Assembly: GCF_000225525.1 (NCBI RefSeq)
Contig: NZ_AGBF01000001.1
Coordinates: 202,419-266,418 of the forward strand
Length of the DNA stretch: 64,000 nt
Reading direction: 5' to 3'
From: Streptomyces zinciresistens K42
GTDB lineage: Bacteria; Actinomycetota; Actinomycetes; Streptomycetales; Streptomycetaceae
Below are positions 15,894 to 25,083 of the stretch, in pieces. Below the pieces are notes generated by a model that did no database searches, was not told the DNA's origin, and saw nothing but the letters and a program-made list of their open reading frames with translations. The first letter of the stretch is position 1. Each line of letters starts with the position of its first letter. The position numbers were made by a program, and so were the translations under genes.

Positions 15894-17396
15894 TCACCGG
15901 TCCGGGGCAAGGGCGCCGAGAAACTGGAAGACGTCGTCGAGTGCGCTCACGCTGAGGTGCCGACTGCGTGGACGCACGATGCTCGCTGTGCCGCACTCGC
16001 TCAACTCGCGGCACCGGCGAACCAGCCATGGCCACGGGATATCCAGAAAGCCGGCCAGTGTCCGCAACCGGGCTTCCGGGTCAGGGCCCGTGGCCACGCT
16101 GTGTGCGCGCGCCTCCCTGAAGGCCTCGTGATACGCCCGCAGCGCGGGGCGGTGGGTGACGGTATCGGCGGCCCAGATCGCCTCGGTCCGGACCCAGTTG
16201 GCGACGGCCGCGCGCTGGCTGGGGACCAATGCGAAGCCGTCGACCTCGGAGTACTCCGGGTCAGCGAGAACGTCGACCTTGATTCCGTGCAGTTCCATCA
16301 GCGCGATGGCCAGAAGCAGCAGGATGCGTTCGTACCGGCTGCTGCGGGTTACCTCGGCCTCCGGAACGCAGAAGACCCGGACCATGGGCGTCGCAGCGTC
16401 GGTGTACTGGGCCGCCAGAGTCTTGAGGTAGTCGGCTTTGTGACGGAACCACAGCCACGGGGCGGCCTGCTCACCGGTCTGTTCCCGAGTCCAGAAGACA
16501 GGGGATGTTGTCACCCCATCGAGTCGCCGCACGATGTGCCGGGCGCAGAACGCAGATCCGAGCCACTGTGCTCCGGCCGTCGTGAGATCGGGCAGCGCCA
16601 CCCGGCTCGGCGCGGAACGCGGCAGCGAGAGGTAGGTGTCCAGCGCCTCCTGTTCCTCGGCGAGGGCGAGGTCGTCCGCCAGGAGCCCGTCATCGAGCTG
16701 AACCAGGGACCACAGCAGTCCGTACGTCAGATCGTCCAGCAGGTGCGCGGCCGGCAGGGCAAGCATTTCGGCGTCGGAAGACACCGTCAGCGCGCGGCGG
16801 GCGTTCGCCGCGTCGATCACGTAGAGCTGGGTGTCGTCGCCCTGCTCAGCGACGCCTACGAGCATCCCGCGGCGGGCCGGTCGTAAGAACTGATGCAGCG
16901 CTGGGTCGGAGGCTTCGATATAGGCGGAGCTGTCCCGGACTGTGGCAGCCCGGATGCCGATCGCAGCGGTTGTGCCGTCGAGCACCTGCCGACCAGCGAG
17001 TTCCCACGAGTCGGCGACTTCATCGGAACTGGACAGGAACACCCTGCTGGTGGGCCAGCGCTCGGTGATCGTGGCGGCGGCGCGTATGTCTCCCCGGCTG
17101 TGCGGCAACGAACGCACCTGCATGACGGATGGCGCGGGACTGAACAAGTCGGAGCAGGGGACTCCGAACAGGCGCTCCAGAATCAAAGCCGCATCTGGCC
17201 AGGGCTGTCCGAACCAGTAGCCCTTCGCCCACCGGTCAAAGGTGGAACGTGAGACCGAGACGGTCGCCAGGCGCGGCGAGTCGGTCTCGTTGGCCAGCTC
17301 CCGTGCGGTCCGCTCGAAGTGGGTGCAGAAGACCACCCATCGGTCCCATCGGCGTTCTTCGAGGAGAACGCGGAACAACGTGGGGCGGGCGGACAT
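15894..17396 (-). CDS. Regulator-like protein, paralogue 3 (shared N-terminal domain)
   Basis: A 500-residue protein with the same N-terminal domain as paralogues 1 and 2: FRVLLEERRWDRWVVFCTHF, VSRSTFDRWAKGYWFGQPW, LILERLFGVPCSDLFSP. The C-terminal part differs from those proteins: it is a mixed alpha/beta domain with TSRVFLSSSDEVADSWELAG and IRAATVRDSSAYIEASDP, reminiscent of the DUF5919-like or phospholipase-D-like sensor regions attached to some streptomycete regulators, but I cannot name it firmly. ATG 17396. It is transcribed away from the XRE gene at 17602, leaving a 205-bp divergent promoter region. Confidence 0.72.
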   Translation of the reverse strand: MSARPTLFRVLLEERRWDRWVVFCTHFERTARELANETDSPRLATVSVSRSTFDRWAKGYWFGQPWPDAALILERLFGVPCSDLFSPAPSVMQVRSLPHSRGDIRAAATITERWPTSRVFLSSSDEVADSWELAGRQVLDGTTAAIGIRAATVRDSSAYIEASDPALHQFLRPARRGMLVGVAEQGDDTQLYVIDAANARRALTVSSDAEMLALPAAHLLDDLTYGLLWSLVQLDDGLLADDLALAEEQEALDTYLSLPRSAPSRVALPDLTTAGAQWLGSAFCARHIVRRLDGVTTSPVFWTREQTGEQAAPWLWFRHKADYLKTLAAQYTDAATPMVRVFCVPEAEVTRSSRYERILLLLAIALMELHGIKVDVLADPEYSEVDGFALVPSQRAAVANWVRTEAIWAADTVTHRPALRAYHEAFREARAHSVATGPDPEARLRTLAGFLDIPWPWLVRRCRELSECGTASIVRPRSRHLSVSALDDVFQFLGALAPDR

Positions 17397-17601
17397 CTCG
17401 GACCTTCCTGGGGCGAAGGCGGGGGAGCGTGCATCCGGGCTACGTGAGCTGGGTCACCACGCAACTATGCTCGCTACTCTGTGGCGTTGGCAAGCCTCAC
17501 TCTGCAACCTGCATAGTTCGGGCTGCAGTCTGTTCGCCTCGTGGGTGCCGTGGCACACTTCAGCGAACGACAGCTGCCGGCCGAAGGGGAGAGGAACCGG
17601 C

Positions 17602-18471
17602 GTGAGCGAACCGAAGTCCGCCCCGACCGTGCTGGCCATCGTCTTGGGCCGGCGCCTGGCCGCCCTGCGCGAGGCGGCCGGCTTCACCGCTGCACAGGCC
17701 GCCAAGCCCCTGCGGATCGCGCCGACGACGGTCACCAGGATGGAGAAGGCCGAGACTTCTCTGAAGTACGCCACCGTCAAGACGCTTCTCGAGATCTACG
17801 GCGTCCCCCAGGCCGAGATCCAGGAATTTCTCGTCCTCCTTGACCAGGCGAGTACGCCCGGCTGGTGGCAGAGTTTCCGCGACGTACTCCCGGGCTGGTT
17901 CGGGGTGCACGTATCGCTGGAGGGGGCTGCGACCAGCCTCCGCGGCTACGAGCCTGGCGTCCTCCCTGGTCTGCTGCAGACACCCGGATACGCCCGCGCC
18001 GTCATGGAGCGAGGACTCCCTCGCATGGCGCCTGATGTTCTTGAACGAAGCGTCGACCTGCGCATCAAGCGCCAGGAGATCCTCACGCGCGAGAAGCCGG
18101 CCCCACCCCAGCTGTGGGTTGTAACGGACGAGACGAGCCTACGGCGCCCCGTCGGCGATGCGGCCGTCATGCGCGAGCAGATCGAGCACCTCTTGGATGT
18201 GACCGACCTCCCGAACGTCACACTGCAGGTGTGCCCCTTCGCAGCAGGGCTCCACCCAGGCGCCTTCGGGCCATTCACCATCTTCCGATTCGAAATCCCC
18301 GAACTTCCCGATATCGTCTGCACCGACAGCCTGAGCCGCGCCGGATACAGCGAGGACAAGGAAGAAGTCGCCCTGTTCCGTGAAGCGCTGGGCGAAATGA
18401 GTGTGTACGCATTCTCAAAGCAAGAAACCAAGAAATTCCTTGGTGATATTCGCAAGGAGCTGTACCTATGA
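17602..18471 (+). CDS. XRE-family regulator with DUF5753
   Basis: A 289-residue helix-turn-helix regulator. Residues ~10-65 form the XRE domain (LGRRLAALREAAGFTAAQAA then RIAPTTVTRMEKAETSLK), and residues ~95-280 the DUF5753 domain of streptomycete BldB/WhiJ-type regulators (YEPGVLPGLLQTPGYARAVM, VDLRIKRQEIL, LWVVTDETSLRRPVG, TLQVCPFAAGLHPGAFGPF). GTG 17602 has GGGAGAGGA upstream; the longer reading from 17242 is unsupported. It overlaps the DUF397 gene by the ATGA, the standard pairing for these morphogenesis/antibiotic regulator modules, where the small protein antagonises or assists the XRE protein. Confidence 0.93.
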   Translation: MSEPKSAPTVLAIVLGRRLAALREAAGFTAAQAAKPLRIAPTTVTRMEKAETSLKYATVKTLLEIYGVPQAEIQEFLVLLDQASTPGWWQSFRDVLPGWFGVHVSLEGAATSLRGYEPGVLPGLLQTPGYARAVMERGLPRMAPDVLERSVDLRIKRQEILTREKPAPPQLWVVTDETSLRRPVGDAAVMREQIEHLLDVTDLPNVTLQVCPFAAGLHPGAFGPFTIFRFEIPELPDIVCTDSLSRAGYSEDKEEVALFREALGEMSVYAFSKQETKKFLGDIRKELYL

Positions 18472-18698
18472 GTCACGTCCTGCGCGCCGCCACAGAGCTT
18501 GGAGCGGCAGAGTGGGTGAAGCCTTGGAGTGGTAGCAACGCCGGAAACTGCGTGGAGGCGAAGCCCCTCGACGATGGCCGCGTGGCGCTGCGCCAGTCGA
18601 CCGACCCTGACGGCCCCGCGCTGATCTACACGCGGGGAGAAATCGCGGCCTTCATTATCGGGGCAAAGTCCGGGGATGCGGATTTCCTCCTCTCCTAA
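18468..18698 (+). CDS. DUF397 small regulator partner
   Basis: A 76-residue DUF397 protein. WVKPWSGSNAGNCVEAKPL matches the family core W.kSSyS...gNCVEva, followed by VALRQSTDPDGPALIYTRGE and AFIIGAKSGDADFL. DUF397 proteins are encoded next to XRE/DUF5753 regulators and act with them, often as antagonists. ATG 18468 overlaps the regulator stop. The gene leads into the DUF574 methyltransferase 60 nt downstream, a frequent streptomycete neighbour. Confidence 0.92.
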   Translation: MSHVLRAATELGAAEWVKPWSGSNAGNCVEAKPLDDGRVALRQSTDPDGPALIYTRGEIAAFIIGAKSGDADFLLS

Positions 18699-18758
18699 GC
18701 CCCACGTAGCTCGCAATACCGCGCCAAAAATCCGACACGAAGGGCAAGCAGAATAGCG

Positions 18759-19544
18759 ATGACGTTAAAGCCCATCGATACCAGCCGCCCCCACCCGGCC
18801 CGCATGTACGACTACTACCTCGGCGGCAAGGACAGTTACCCGGTCGACGAGGAGGCTGCCGAGAGAGTCATATCGTTCCTGCCGGCCATCAGGGTCGCTG
18901 CCCGCACCAACAGGGGCTTCATGAATCGGGCTGCCCGGCTCCTGGCCGACCGCGGCGTGCATCAGTTCCTCGACATCGGAACCGGCATCCCGACCGAACC
19001 CAACCTTCACCAGGTCGTCCAAGCGGTCAACCCGCAATCACGTGTGGTCTACGTCGACAACGACCCCGTCGTTCTGCGCCATGCGGAGGCGCTCCTGCGG
19101 AGTACGCCCGAGGGGGCGACGAAGTACATCGAGGCGGATGTCCGCGAGCCCGGGAAGATCATCGAAGGCGCCCAGGAGATCCTCGACTTCGAGGAGCCTG
19201 TCGCCCTCTCGCTCGTAGCCCTCCTGCACTTCGTCTCCGACGAGTACGGGCCCTACGATCTTGTCAATGAGCTCTTGGCCCCGCTCCCCTCAGGTAGCTT
19301 CCTCATGCTCTCGCACGTGACGGGAGACTTCGACCCTGCCGGGTGGGACAAGGCCGTCGAGATCTACCGGAAGAGCGGCATACCCGCGCAGGTGCGGTCG
19401 CGAGACGAATTCGCCCGTTTCTTCACGGGACTTGACCTGATTGATCCGGGCGTTCAGGTCGTCACCAACTGGCATCCGGAGCCTGATCAGGAGTTCGCCG
19501 ACGAACAGGTGCCTCTCTACGTCGGCGTCGCGCAGAAGCCGTAG
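18759..19544 (+). CDS. SAM-dependent methyltransferase, DUF574 family
   Basis: A 261-residue class I methyltransferase of the actinobacterial DUF574 family. ARMYDYYLGGKDSYPVD near residue 15 is the family signature, the SAM-binding loop is FLDIGTGIPTEPNLH, and VYVDNDPVVLRHAEALL supplies the acidic ribose-binding residue. Length is normal. These enzymes are abundant in Streptomyces, often next to XRE/DUF397 modules as here, but their substrates are unknown. It may be co-transcribed with the regulator pair (60-nt gap, no terminator seen). Confidence 0.92.
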   Translation: MTLKPIDTSRPHPARMYDYYLGGKDSYPVDEEAAERVISFLPAIRVAARTNRGFMNRAARLLADRGVHQFLDIGTGIPTEPNLHQVVQAVNPQSRVVYVDNDPVVLRHAEALLRSTPEGATKYIEADVREPGKIIEGAQEILDFEEPVALSLVALLHFVSDEYGPYDLVNELLAPLPSGSFLMLSHVTGDFDPAGWDKAVEIYRKSGIPAQVRSRDEFARFFTGLDLIDPGVQVVTNWHPEPDQEFADEQVPLYVGVAQKP

Positions 19545-19651
19545 ACGCCTGGCGGCATGGCTGGGCCGAGAGCCTGTCCAGCATCAGTCCGGACAGAGCA
19601 CGGTGATGATGTGCGGAGAGGCCCTATGGAAAACAGCAGGGGGTATGTCTG

Positions 19652-20467
19652 ATGGGCGACCGAGGTCTGGAGGACTCGCGTGCCAGCATGCTGGTCGCCG
19701 TCGACGAGCGAGACCTTCGCTTCGTTCCCCGCGCCCAGGGTTCGTTTTCCGTGTACTGGCGGGACGTTCACGCACGTGCGGTCCAAGCCCTGTCGGCGGG
19801 GGAGCCGGTCTTGCTGGCCCCGCTTGTCGACTTCGCCTACGTCAAGGGGTGCGAGGAAGCCGGACTGGATCCCCGTTCGGAGAAGGGTTTCCGCGCCTAC
19901 GCGAGCCGATGGGTCCCGAGGAACGAGCTGTGGTCCTTCGCGGGAGAGACGGCTGACGAGATGCTCCTGCAGATGAAGCGGGAACAGCAGGCATGGGCCA
20001 CGGCTGTTCGCTGCAGGAGCGTGTTCGACGCGGTGAACGCGCAGCACCCCGGTGCGGAGGCCTGGGCGAGAAGCTACTCGGCGGGCGTTCTGACGGCGCT
20101 GACCGAGGAGGCGGTGCGGCGCGCCGAGTCGCGCGGCGGTGCTGGCGGCCGGATCGCCTTGGTCGCCAAGGCCGGAGACCTGGAGCTCGGTAGTTACGCG
20201 ATGCCGGTCGGCGTCATCGGCGGGGAGATCCGTGTACCGGATCGGGACCGGGAGCGATTCGTCGCGCTGCTGGGTGCCTCGCTCGTCGCCGCGTCGAGCG
20301 GCGTTCTGACGCTGGTGACCGGTGACGACGGCCCGGTGCACGTATGGACCGTAGGGAGGCAGGGGTTGGTGCCGAGCGAGCACGGCGAACTCATCCTCGA
20401 GCCGAATGACGCGCACGGTCGGTCGGCGACGTACGTGCCCGGGTTTCCGCTGCCGTCGCCCGCGTAG
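19652..20467 (+). CDS. Hypothetical protein
   Basis: A 271-residue protein I do not recognise. ATG 19652 has AGCAGGGGG upstream. Composition is normal for a coding gene in this genome, with no membrane segment, signal peptide or metal motif. The N-terminal third is rich in aromatic residues (GSFSVYWRDVHARAVQAL, FRAYASRWVPRNELWSF) and the C-terminal part (VPDRDRERFVALLGASLVAASSGVLTLVTGD) reads as mixed alpha/beta. It stands alone between the methyltransferase and a convergent gene. Confidence 0.7.
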   Translation: MGDRGLEDSRASMLVAVDERDLRFVPRAQGSFSVYWRDVHARAVQALSAGEPVLLAPLVDFAYVKGCEEAGLDPRSEKGFRAYASRWVPRNELWSFAGETADEMLLQMKREQQAWATAVRCRSVFDAVNAQHPGAEAWARSYSAGVLTALTEEAVRRAESRGGAGGRIALVAKAGDLELGSYAMPVGVIGGEIRVPDRDRERFVALLGASLVAASSGVLTLVTGDDGPVHVWTVGRQGLVPSEHGELILEPNDAHGRSATYVPGFPLPSPA

Positions 20468-20495
20468 CTGAGCGTCCCGGTCACGAGCGCCGCAG

Positions 20496-20963
20496 TCAGA
20501 GGGCGCTGTAGGGGATCGAGGCCGCCACGAACCGGCCTCGTTCGGCCGCAGCCATCAGCTGACGCTGAAGTTCCTGTTCGCCACCGCGGAGCGGCAGCCC
20601 GAGGTCATCGGACACGTACAAGACGACGTATCCCACCTTGGTCGCGAGATAGTTCCAGCGCGGTGGCACGTCGCCCGCCAGTGTGAGCAGGGGTTCGTCT
20701 TCGTTCGGCATGTGGACTTCGATGGTTCGGGCGTCCTGGTGCAGGGTCATCCGCCAGCCGTGCGCTTCGCGGATGCGCATGGGGTGCCCGGCCTTGACCA
20801 GGGGGAGGCCGGCGGCGAGGAGCACGGCCAGCAGCTTGGGCATCAATGGTCCGTTCGGGCCGAGGCGTACTTCCTCATGCGGATCCTGAAGGGCGTACCA
20901 GGCCAGCTTGTCCTGCGACATACCGGCAGACCATGCCCTGGTCTTCGGTTCGGTGGTGCTCAT
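20496..20963 (-). CDS. Hypothetical protein
   Basis: A 155-residue protein of unknown family, converging on the gene ending at 20467. It contains LMPKLLAVLLAAGLPLVKAG, MRIREAHGWRMTLHQDARTI and VGYVVLYVSDDLGLPLRGG, suggesting a small alpha/beta protein without membrane spans. ATG 20963 is the most upstream in-frame ATG. No neighbour gives a clear role. Confidence 0.6.
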   Translation of the reverse strand: MSTTEPKTRAWSAGMSQDKLAWYALQDPHEEVRLGPNGPLMPKLLAVLLAAGLPLVKAGHPMRIREAHGWRMTLHQDARTIEVHMPNEDEPLLTLAGDVPPRWNYLATKVGYVVLYVSDDLGLPLRGGEQELQRQLMAAAERGRFVAASIPYSAL

Positions 20964-21094
20964 GCAGCTGCCTCATCTCGCGCGCGGTCTGGTGGCCCCG
21001 GCCGGTTAACGATCGGCTGTCCCGCTGGCTACGGGAGCGGCGACCCGGCGGGCCGGGTCACGAACCGAGTGACGTTCCGGCCGTCGACGGAGGA

Positions 21095-21802
21095 CTACGA
21101 CACGCAGACCGACACACCGAGCGCACCAATGATCATGTACGGGCCGAAGGCGATGCGACCGCGGGTGCGTCCCTGAAGCAGGTTCACTGCGGCGCCGAGG
21201 GCGAACATCGCGAAGGTGCCCACGAGCACGGTGGCCCAGTTGTGCCAACCGAGCAAGGCCCCGAGGGTGGGGGCGAGCTTCACATCGCCGAGTCCGATGC
21301 CGCCGAAGGTCATGAGGGCGAACGCGGAGCCGAGCGCGGCGGCGGCTGCAAGACAACGGGCGAAGCTGCCGGGTTCTCCGGCCACTCCTGCGGCTGCCAG
21401 CAGGGTGATCGTCCCGGCGAAGGCGGGAACGGTGAGGATGTTGGGGAGCCGGTGCACTTTGGCGTCGATCAGGATGAGCGCGGTGCCGCAGGCGGCGACC
21501 CAGTAATGTGCGGCGGCCAGCCAGCCCGTCAGGCCAGTGGCGGCGACGAGGGCGAAGGCGAGCGCGGTCATGGCCTCGGGGAGGCCGCGGGCCGGGTACC
21601 AAGGCGTGCGGCATGACGCACAGCGGCCTCGGGGCGGCGCGAGGAGCCGGATGGCCGCTGGGGCTGGTGCGTCACACGAGGGGCAGGCGTGCCGGAGCGG
21701 TGCGCCGGCGGGCACGGTCCTGGTGAAAAGCAGCGGGCGGGTGGCGGTGCCGGCCAGGGCGCCGGCGAGAAGGGCGACGGTCGTGGTCAGCACGGTCATC
21801 AC
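21095..21802 (-). CDS. Prepilin peptidase (A24, TadV/CpaA-like)
   Basis: A 235-residue type IV prepilin peptidase, an integral membrane aspartic protease that cleaves pilin leaders. The catalytic Asp motifs are LILIDAKVHRLPN (about residue 115) and GGIGLGDVKLAPTLGALLGW, the GxGD motif (about residue 175). Several hydrophobic spans surround them. The N-terminus has paired cysteines CPSCDAP and CASCRTP, the zinc-binding type of full-length prepilin peptidases. It almost certainly serves the Tad pilus encoded at 35.8-43.8 kb, which has no peptidase of its own, although 13 kb separate them. Confidence 0.88.
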   Translation of the reverse strand: MMTVLTTTVALLAGALAGTATRPLLFTRTVPAGAPLRHACPSCDAPAPAAIRLLAPPRGRCASCRTPWYPARGLPEAMTALAFALVAATGLTGWLAAAHYWVAACGTALILIDAKVHRLPNILTVPAFAGTITLLAAAGVAGEPGSFARCLAAAAALGSAFALMTFGGIGLGDVKLAPTLGALLGWHNWATVLVGTFAMFALGAAVNLLQGRTRGRIAFGPYMIIGALGVSVCVS

Positions 21803-22094
21803 GGCGGCTCCCGGTGTCGTTCTGCCCCGGCATATGTCGGGATCTTGGAGCCTATGCGAGTCGCCCCCTCGGTTCGATGGGGTATCGGGGAGCAGGTCGA
21901 AAGCAACGACCAGGTCACGGCGCGAGCAAGGGCCCTGATCACGGTGGATGCGCCGGGCCGGCGCTCCTACCGTTCAGATTCAGAAGCGCGATCACCTAAC
22001 CGCGGAGGGGCGGAATGTCACACGGCGGCGGCTGATCGCACCTCTATAGGCGACAGCGCCGAGCGCACGGGCACGACGAAGGGGGCATGGGTCC

Positions 22095-23513
22095 ATGACG
22101 ATCACCGCCGATCTCGGGAAGGCGGGGGCGGTCGGGGGCGGCCGCCGCCGGGTCGTGTGGACACGTGGCCGCCGCATCACCTTCGGGATCATCGGGTTCG
22201 GGTCCCTGCTGATCGCCTTGACCGGCTTCGTCGGCTCCTACACGGCCGTACGCGACCTCGCCGAGGAGAAGGGTTTTGGCTGGTTTGCCACTATCTTTCC
22301 CCTTGGGATCGATATTGGCATCATCACGATGCTTGCCCTCGATCTTGCCCTGACCTGGGTCGACTTGCGGTATCCGCTCCTGCGGCACATCGCCTGGCTG
22401 CTGACCGTGGCAACGGTGGCATTCAACGCGTTCTCTTCTTACCCGGACATACTTGCATCTTTTATGCATGCGGCGATTCCCTTGCTGTTCATCGCGATCA
22501 CCGAGGCGGTCCGGCATGCGATCGCCGTCGCGACGGCGCGCGAGGAAGGGCGGGAGGATTATGCGCTCTCGCTGGGCCGGTGGCTTCTCGCCCCCTGGTC
22601 GACCTGGTTGATCTGGCGCAGCAGGAAGCTGTGGCCGAGCACGATCTCCTCGTACGAGGTGGCGCTGGCGCTGTACCAGGAGAAGCTGGACTACCGCCGG
22701 GAGTTGCGGGACGCCTACGGCTGGCGCTGGCGAAGGAAGGCCACGCGCGAGGAACTGCGGCCGCTGCGCCGCAGCCGTCTGGGATACGCCGTCCGCCCGG
22801 CAGCAGAGCTGCGCCATCCGGAGCGGGAGGACCTGGCCGAGCAGTCCGCGCCTACCGCGCTCACCACGCCGGGGGTCGTGCTGGAGAAAGTGCCGGCCAG
22901 CCATCCGCCTGCCCTGTCACCGGCCTCCGCCTCGGCGTCGCCCGAGCCGGAGGATGCCGCCGAGCACGAGCGCGCGCAGTGCCCGCCGGCGGACCGCGCA
23001 CGAGCCGGCACCGAGCCTGCGGAGGAGCCGCTGCTCGAGCACCCGCGCGAGGACCTCTTTGCCGGCGACACCCCTGTGAACCAGGAAGCCGAAGCAGCCG
23101 AAGACGAAGACCCCCTCGAGCAGCGAGAGCCCGACACGGGGCAGGCCGGCCACCCGGCCGGGGGCCAGGCCAACGTGGACGTGGACGAGGCCGAAGACGA
23201 GGAAGGACCCGTAGAAGACGAGGAAGGCCCCGACGAGGGCGATGATCCCGCCGCTGCCCCGCCGCCGACGATTGAACTGGGACCTGCTCCGGCGAACGAG
23301 AGCAAGAGGCAGCGGGCCGAGCGGATATACCTGGCGCACCAGAAGGCGGGCGTCGAGCTCACCCGCAAGGACCTGACCCGGTGGGCCGGATACCAGAACG
23401 AGGGGTCGGGACGGAGCGCCTACAACGACCTGGAGCGCAAGCACGGGCCGATCGTGGCCGGCGAGGCGGCGTGGGAGACCGATGGCGCCGAACTGGCCAC
23501 GGTGCCGTCGTAG
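22095..23513 (+). CDS. DUF2637 membrane protein with C-terminal helical domain
   Basis: A 472-residue DUF2637 protein, a family common on actinomycete plasmids near transfer genes. Four hydrophobic segments fill residues ~27-140 (ITFGIIGFGSLLIALTGFVG, IGIITMLALDLALTWVD, AWLLTVATVAFNAF, AIPLLFIAITEAVRH). An acidic, repetitive Glu/Asp/Pro linker (about 250-390) follows, and the C-terminal ~70 residues (RQRAERIYLAHQKAGVELTR, DLTRWAGYQNEGSG) look like a winged-helix DNA-binding domain as in replication/transfer-associated relatives. ATG 22095. No TraB or other transfer gene is in the window. Confidence 0.82.
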   Translation: MTITADLGKAGAVGGGRRRVVWTRGRRITFGIIGFGSLLIALTGFVGSYTAVRDLAEEKGFGWFATIFPLGIDIGIITMLALDLALTWVDLRYPLLRHIAWLLTVATVAFNAFSSYPDILASFMHAAIPLLFIAITEAVRHAIAVATAREEGREDYALSLGRWLLAPWSTWLIWRSRKLWPSTISSYEVALALYQEKLDYRRELRDAYGWRWRRKATREELRPLRRSRLGYAVRPAAELRHPEREDLAEQSAPTALTTPGVVLEKVPASHPPALSPASASASPEPEDAAEHERAQCPPADRARAGTEPAEEPLLEHPREDLFAGDTPVNQEAEAAEDEDPLEQREPDTGQAGHPAGGQANVDVDEAEDEEGPVEDEEGPDEGDDPAAAPPPTIELGPAPANESKRQRAERIYLAHQKAGVELTRKDLTRWAGYQNEGSGRSAYNDLERKHGPIVAGEAAWETDGAELATVPS

Positions 23514-23678
23514 AGAGCGGCCGCGCGCAGCAGGCTGGCACCTACTGGCGATCATTCCTGCCGCAGCAAGCCATCCCCACCGGGACGGGCGCCGGGAACC
23601 GACCCGAGGCGCTGACCTCCCCGCCCGTGGTGGGACACGGTCTTCGCCAGCGCAGGGAGCCTTGGTCCGTCGGCCGGT

Positions 23679-23945
23679 TCACGTCTCGCGAGCGCGCCGC
23701 CGTCGAGTGCCGGACTCCTGTGCTGGAGCGGGTGATTCACGGCCGGTCTCGGGTACCGCGATCATGGGCGTCGGCTGCGCCTCAACCCATCCGTCGGCCG
23801 TGTGCTCGACCAGGTACTGGCGGGAGAACGGCGCCTCGCGCAGCGCGTTGAGCACCTCCTCGTGGTCGTAGGAAGAGGCGATAACGTGCTCGTCGGCGAA
23901 CTCGTCCTCCTGTACAGCGACGCCGTACAGCACTGGGTCCGTCAT
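23679..23945 (-). CDS. Small hypothetical protein
   Basis: An 88-residue acidic then Arg-rich protein (YGVAVQEDEFADEHVIASSY, VLNALREAPFSRQYLVEHTA). ATG 23945. It shows normal coding GC3 bias but no recognisable domain; small proteins like this are common on Streptomyces plasmids. The C-terminal tail is low complexity. The function is unknown. Confidence 0.5.
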   Translation of the reverse strand: MTDPVLYGVAVQEDEFADEHVIASSYDHEEVLNALREAPFSRQYLVEHTADGWVEAQPTPMIAVPETGRESPAPAQESGTRRRRARET

Positions 23946-24050
23946 CCCGTCCCTCCTGGGCAGATCCCACCACGGTATTCCGGCACGCTTGTGCGCGGTC
24001 CGGCCGCTGCTGCGCCGGGCAGCACCAACTACCTCTGGGCCGTCCTTGGT

Positions 24051-24491
24051 TCAGCCATCGGCACGCATCGGCGCAATGAACCGGCGCATCGCGACCATGA
24101 GCAGGCCGGCAGATGCGAAGCCGACCAGCAGCCCGGCCGCACGCACCGCCAGGTCCGCCGCACCGGCAAGGTCCAGGGTGCTCGCGACCGAGACGGCGCC
24201 GATCCATCCGGCACCCCACAGCACCATGCAGCCCAGGAACAGCAGGGTGACCCGCATGCCGAGCGATACCCGGGACGCAGGCTGCGACGCGGGCCCGAGG
24301 CAGCGCCGGGCGTGAGCGGCATACGCCGCCCACGCCTGCTGCGGTGTACCTGGGCGGTGGGGAGGCAGACGGCCGCACGAGCACAGTGCCCGGTGCTGGG
24401 CCTCGCCGGCAGCCGCGGAGGCGTCCCCGTCGATGACGATCTGCGGCTCATGCCGCCCGTCGTCGACGACGAACTGGTCATAGTCCACCAC
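24051..24491 (-). CDS. Small membrane protein, hypothetical
   Basis: A 146-residue protein. GTG 24491 is preferred over the longer reading to 24632 because AAGGGA lies 9 nt upstream and the upstream segment is Arg/Pro-rich nonsense. The N-terminus is soluble with DYDQFVVDDGRHEPQIVID and a possible metal motif ALCSCGRLPPH; two membrane segments follow (TLLFLGCMVLWGAGWIGAV and LLVGFASAGLLMVAMRRF). Length and layout resemble plasmid-borne hypothetical membrane proteins. Confidence 0.6.
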   Translation of the reverse strand: MVDYDQFVVDDGRHEPQIVIDGDASAAAGEAQHRALCSCGRLPPHRPGTPQQAWAAYAAHARRCLGPASQPASRVSLGMRVTLLFLGCMVLWGAGWIGAVSVASTLDLAGAADLAVRAAGLLVGFASAGLLMVAMRRFIAPMRADG

Positions 24492-24635
24492 GATGTGACG
24501 TCCCTTCGGTGAGGAGGGCCCGCGGGCTCGGTCCGGCCGCCTTCGTCCGGGGCCGGTGGCCAGGCAGGCTCTCAGACTGAGCCGTGGAACTGCCAGGAGA
24601 CGATGGCAAAGGAGTGCCGCTGCGCCCGGCACTTC

Positions 24636-24980
24636 TTACTGGGCACCGGCCTCATCGGCCGCTACGACGCACTCGGCCTTACCCATCCAGCTCCTCCACC
24701 ATACGGTTCCCGGCATTCCACAGTTCGGCCCGACCTTGTGCCGATCGGCGTAGACGTATGAATCGCTTACGGCGCGCATGTGGCCGTCGCAAACGAACGC
24801 GCATTGCGCCCCGCCGGTTGGCGACGCGAGCTTCCAGGCGATGTGCCATGCAGGGTTCTGTCCGCACGGTTCAGTGCCGCTGGTGCCCGGCTCGGCCTCG
24901 ATGTAGCCGCACGCGGGTGCACTCGTGTCCGGCGAGGGTGTGAGGTCCGGGAAGAACTCAGAACCGGTGTTGTCGCTCAC
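24636..24980 (-). CDS. Small Cys-containing hypothetical protein
   Basis: A 114-residue protein with spaced cysteines and histidines (APACGYIEAEP, EPCGQNPAWHIAWKL, CAFVCDGHMRAVSD, VGPNCGMPG), consistent with a zinc-binding small protein. ATG 24980. It is followed by the membrane-protein gene in the same direction. Repeated C..C..H spacing of this kind is frequent in streptomycete plasmid hypotheticals; no function can be given. Confidence 0.55.
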   Translation of the reverse strand: MSDNTGSEFFPDLTPSPDTSAPACGYIEAEPGTSGTEPCGQNPAWHIAWKLASPTGGAQCAFVCDGHMRAVSDSYVYADRHKVGPNCGMPGTVWWRSWMGKAECVVAADEAGAQ

Positions 24981-25083
24981 ATGCTCTCCGTGGACAAATG
25001 GCCCGGCGTGGGATGAAGGCGGTTAGAGGGAAGTGCGGACTGTTCCGTCGGCGCAAAGGCCATTCTTTCATCGGCGCCCCGAT

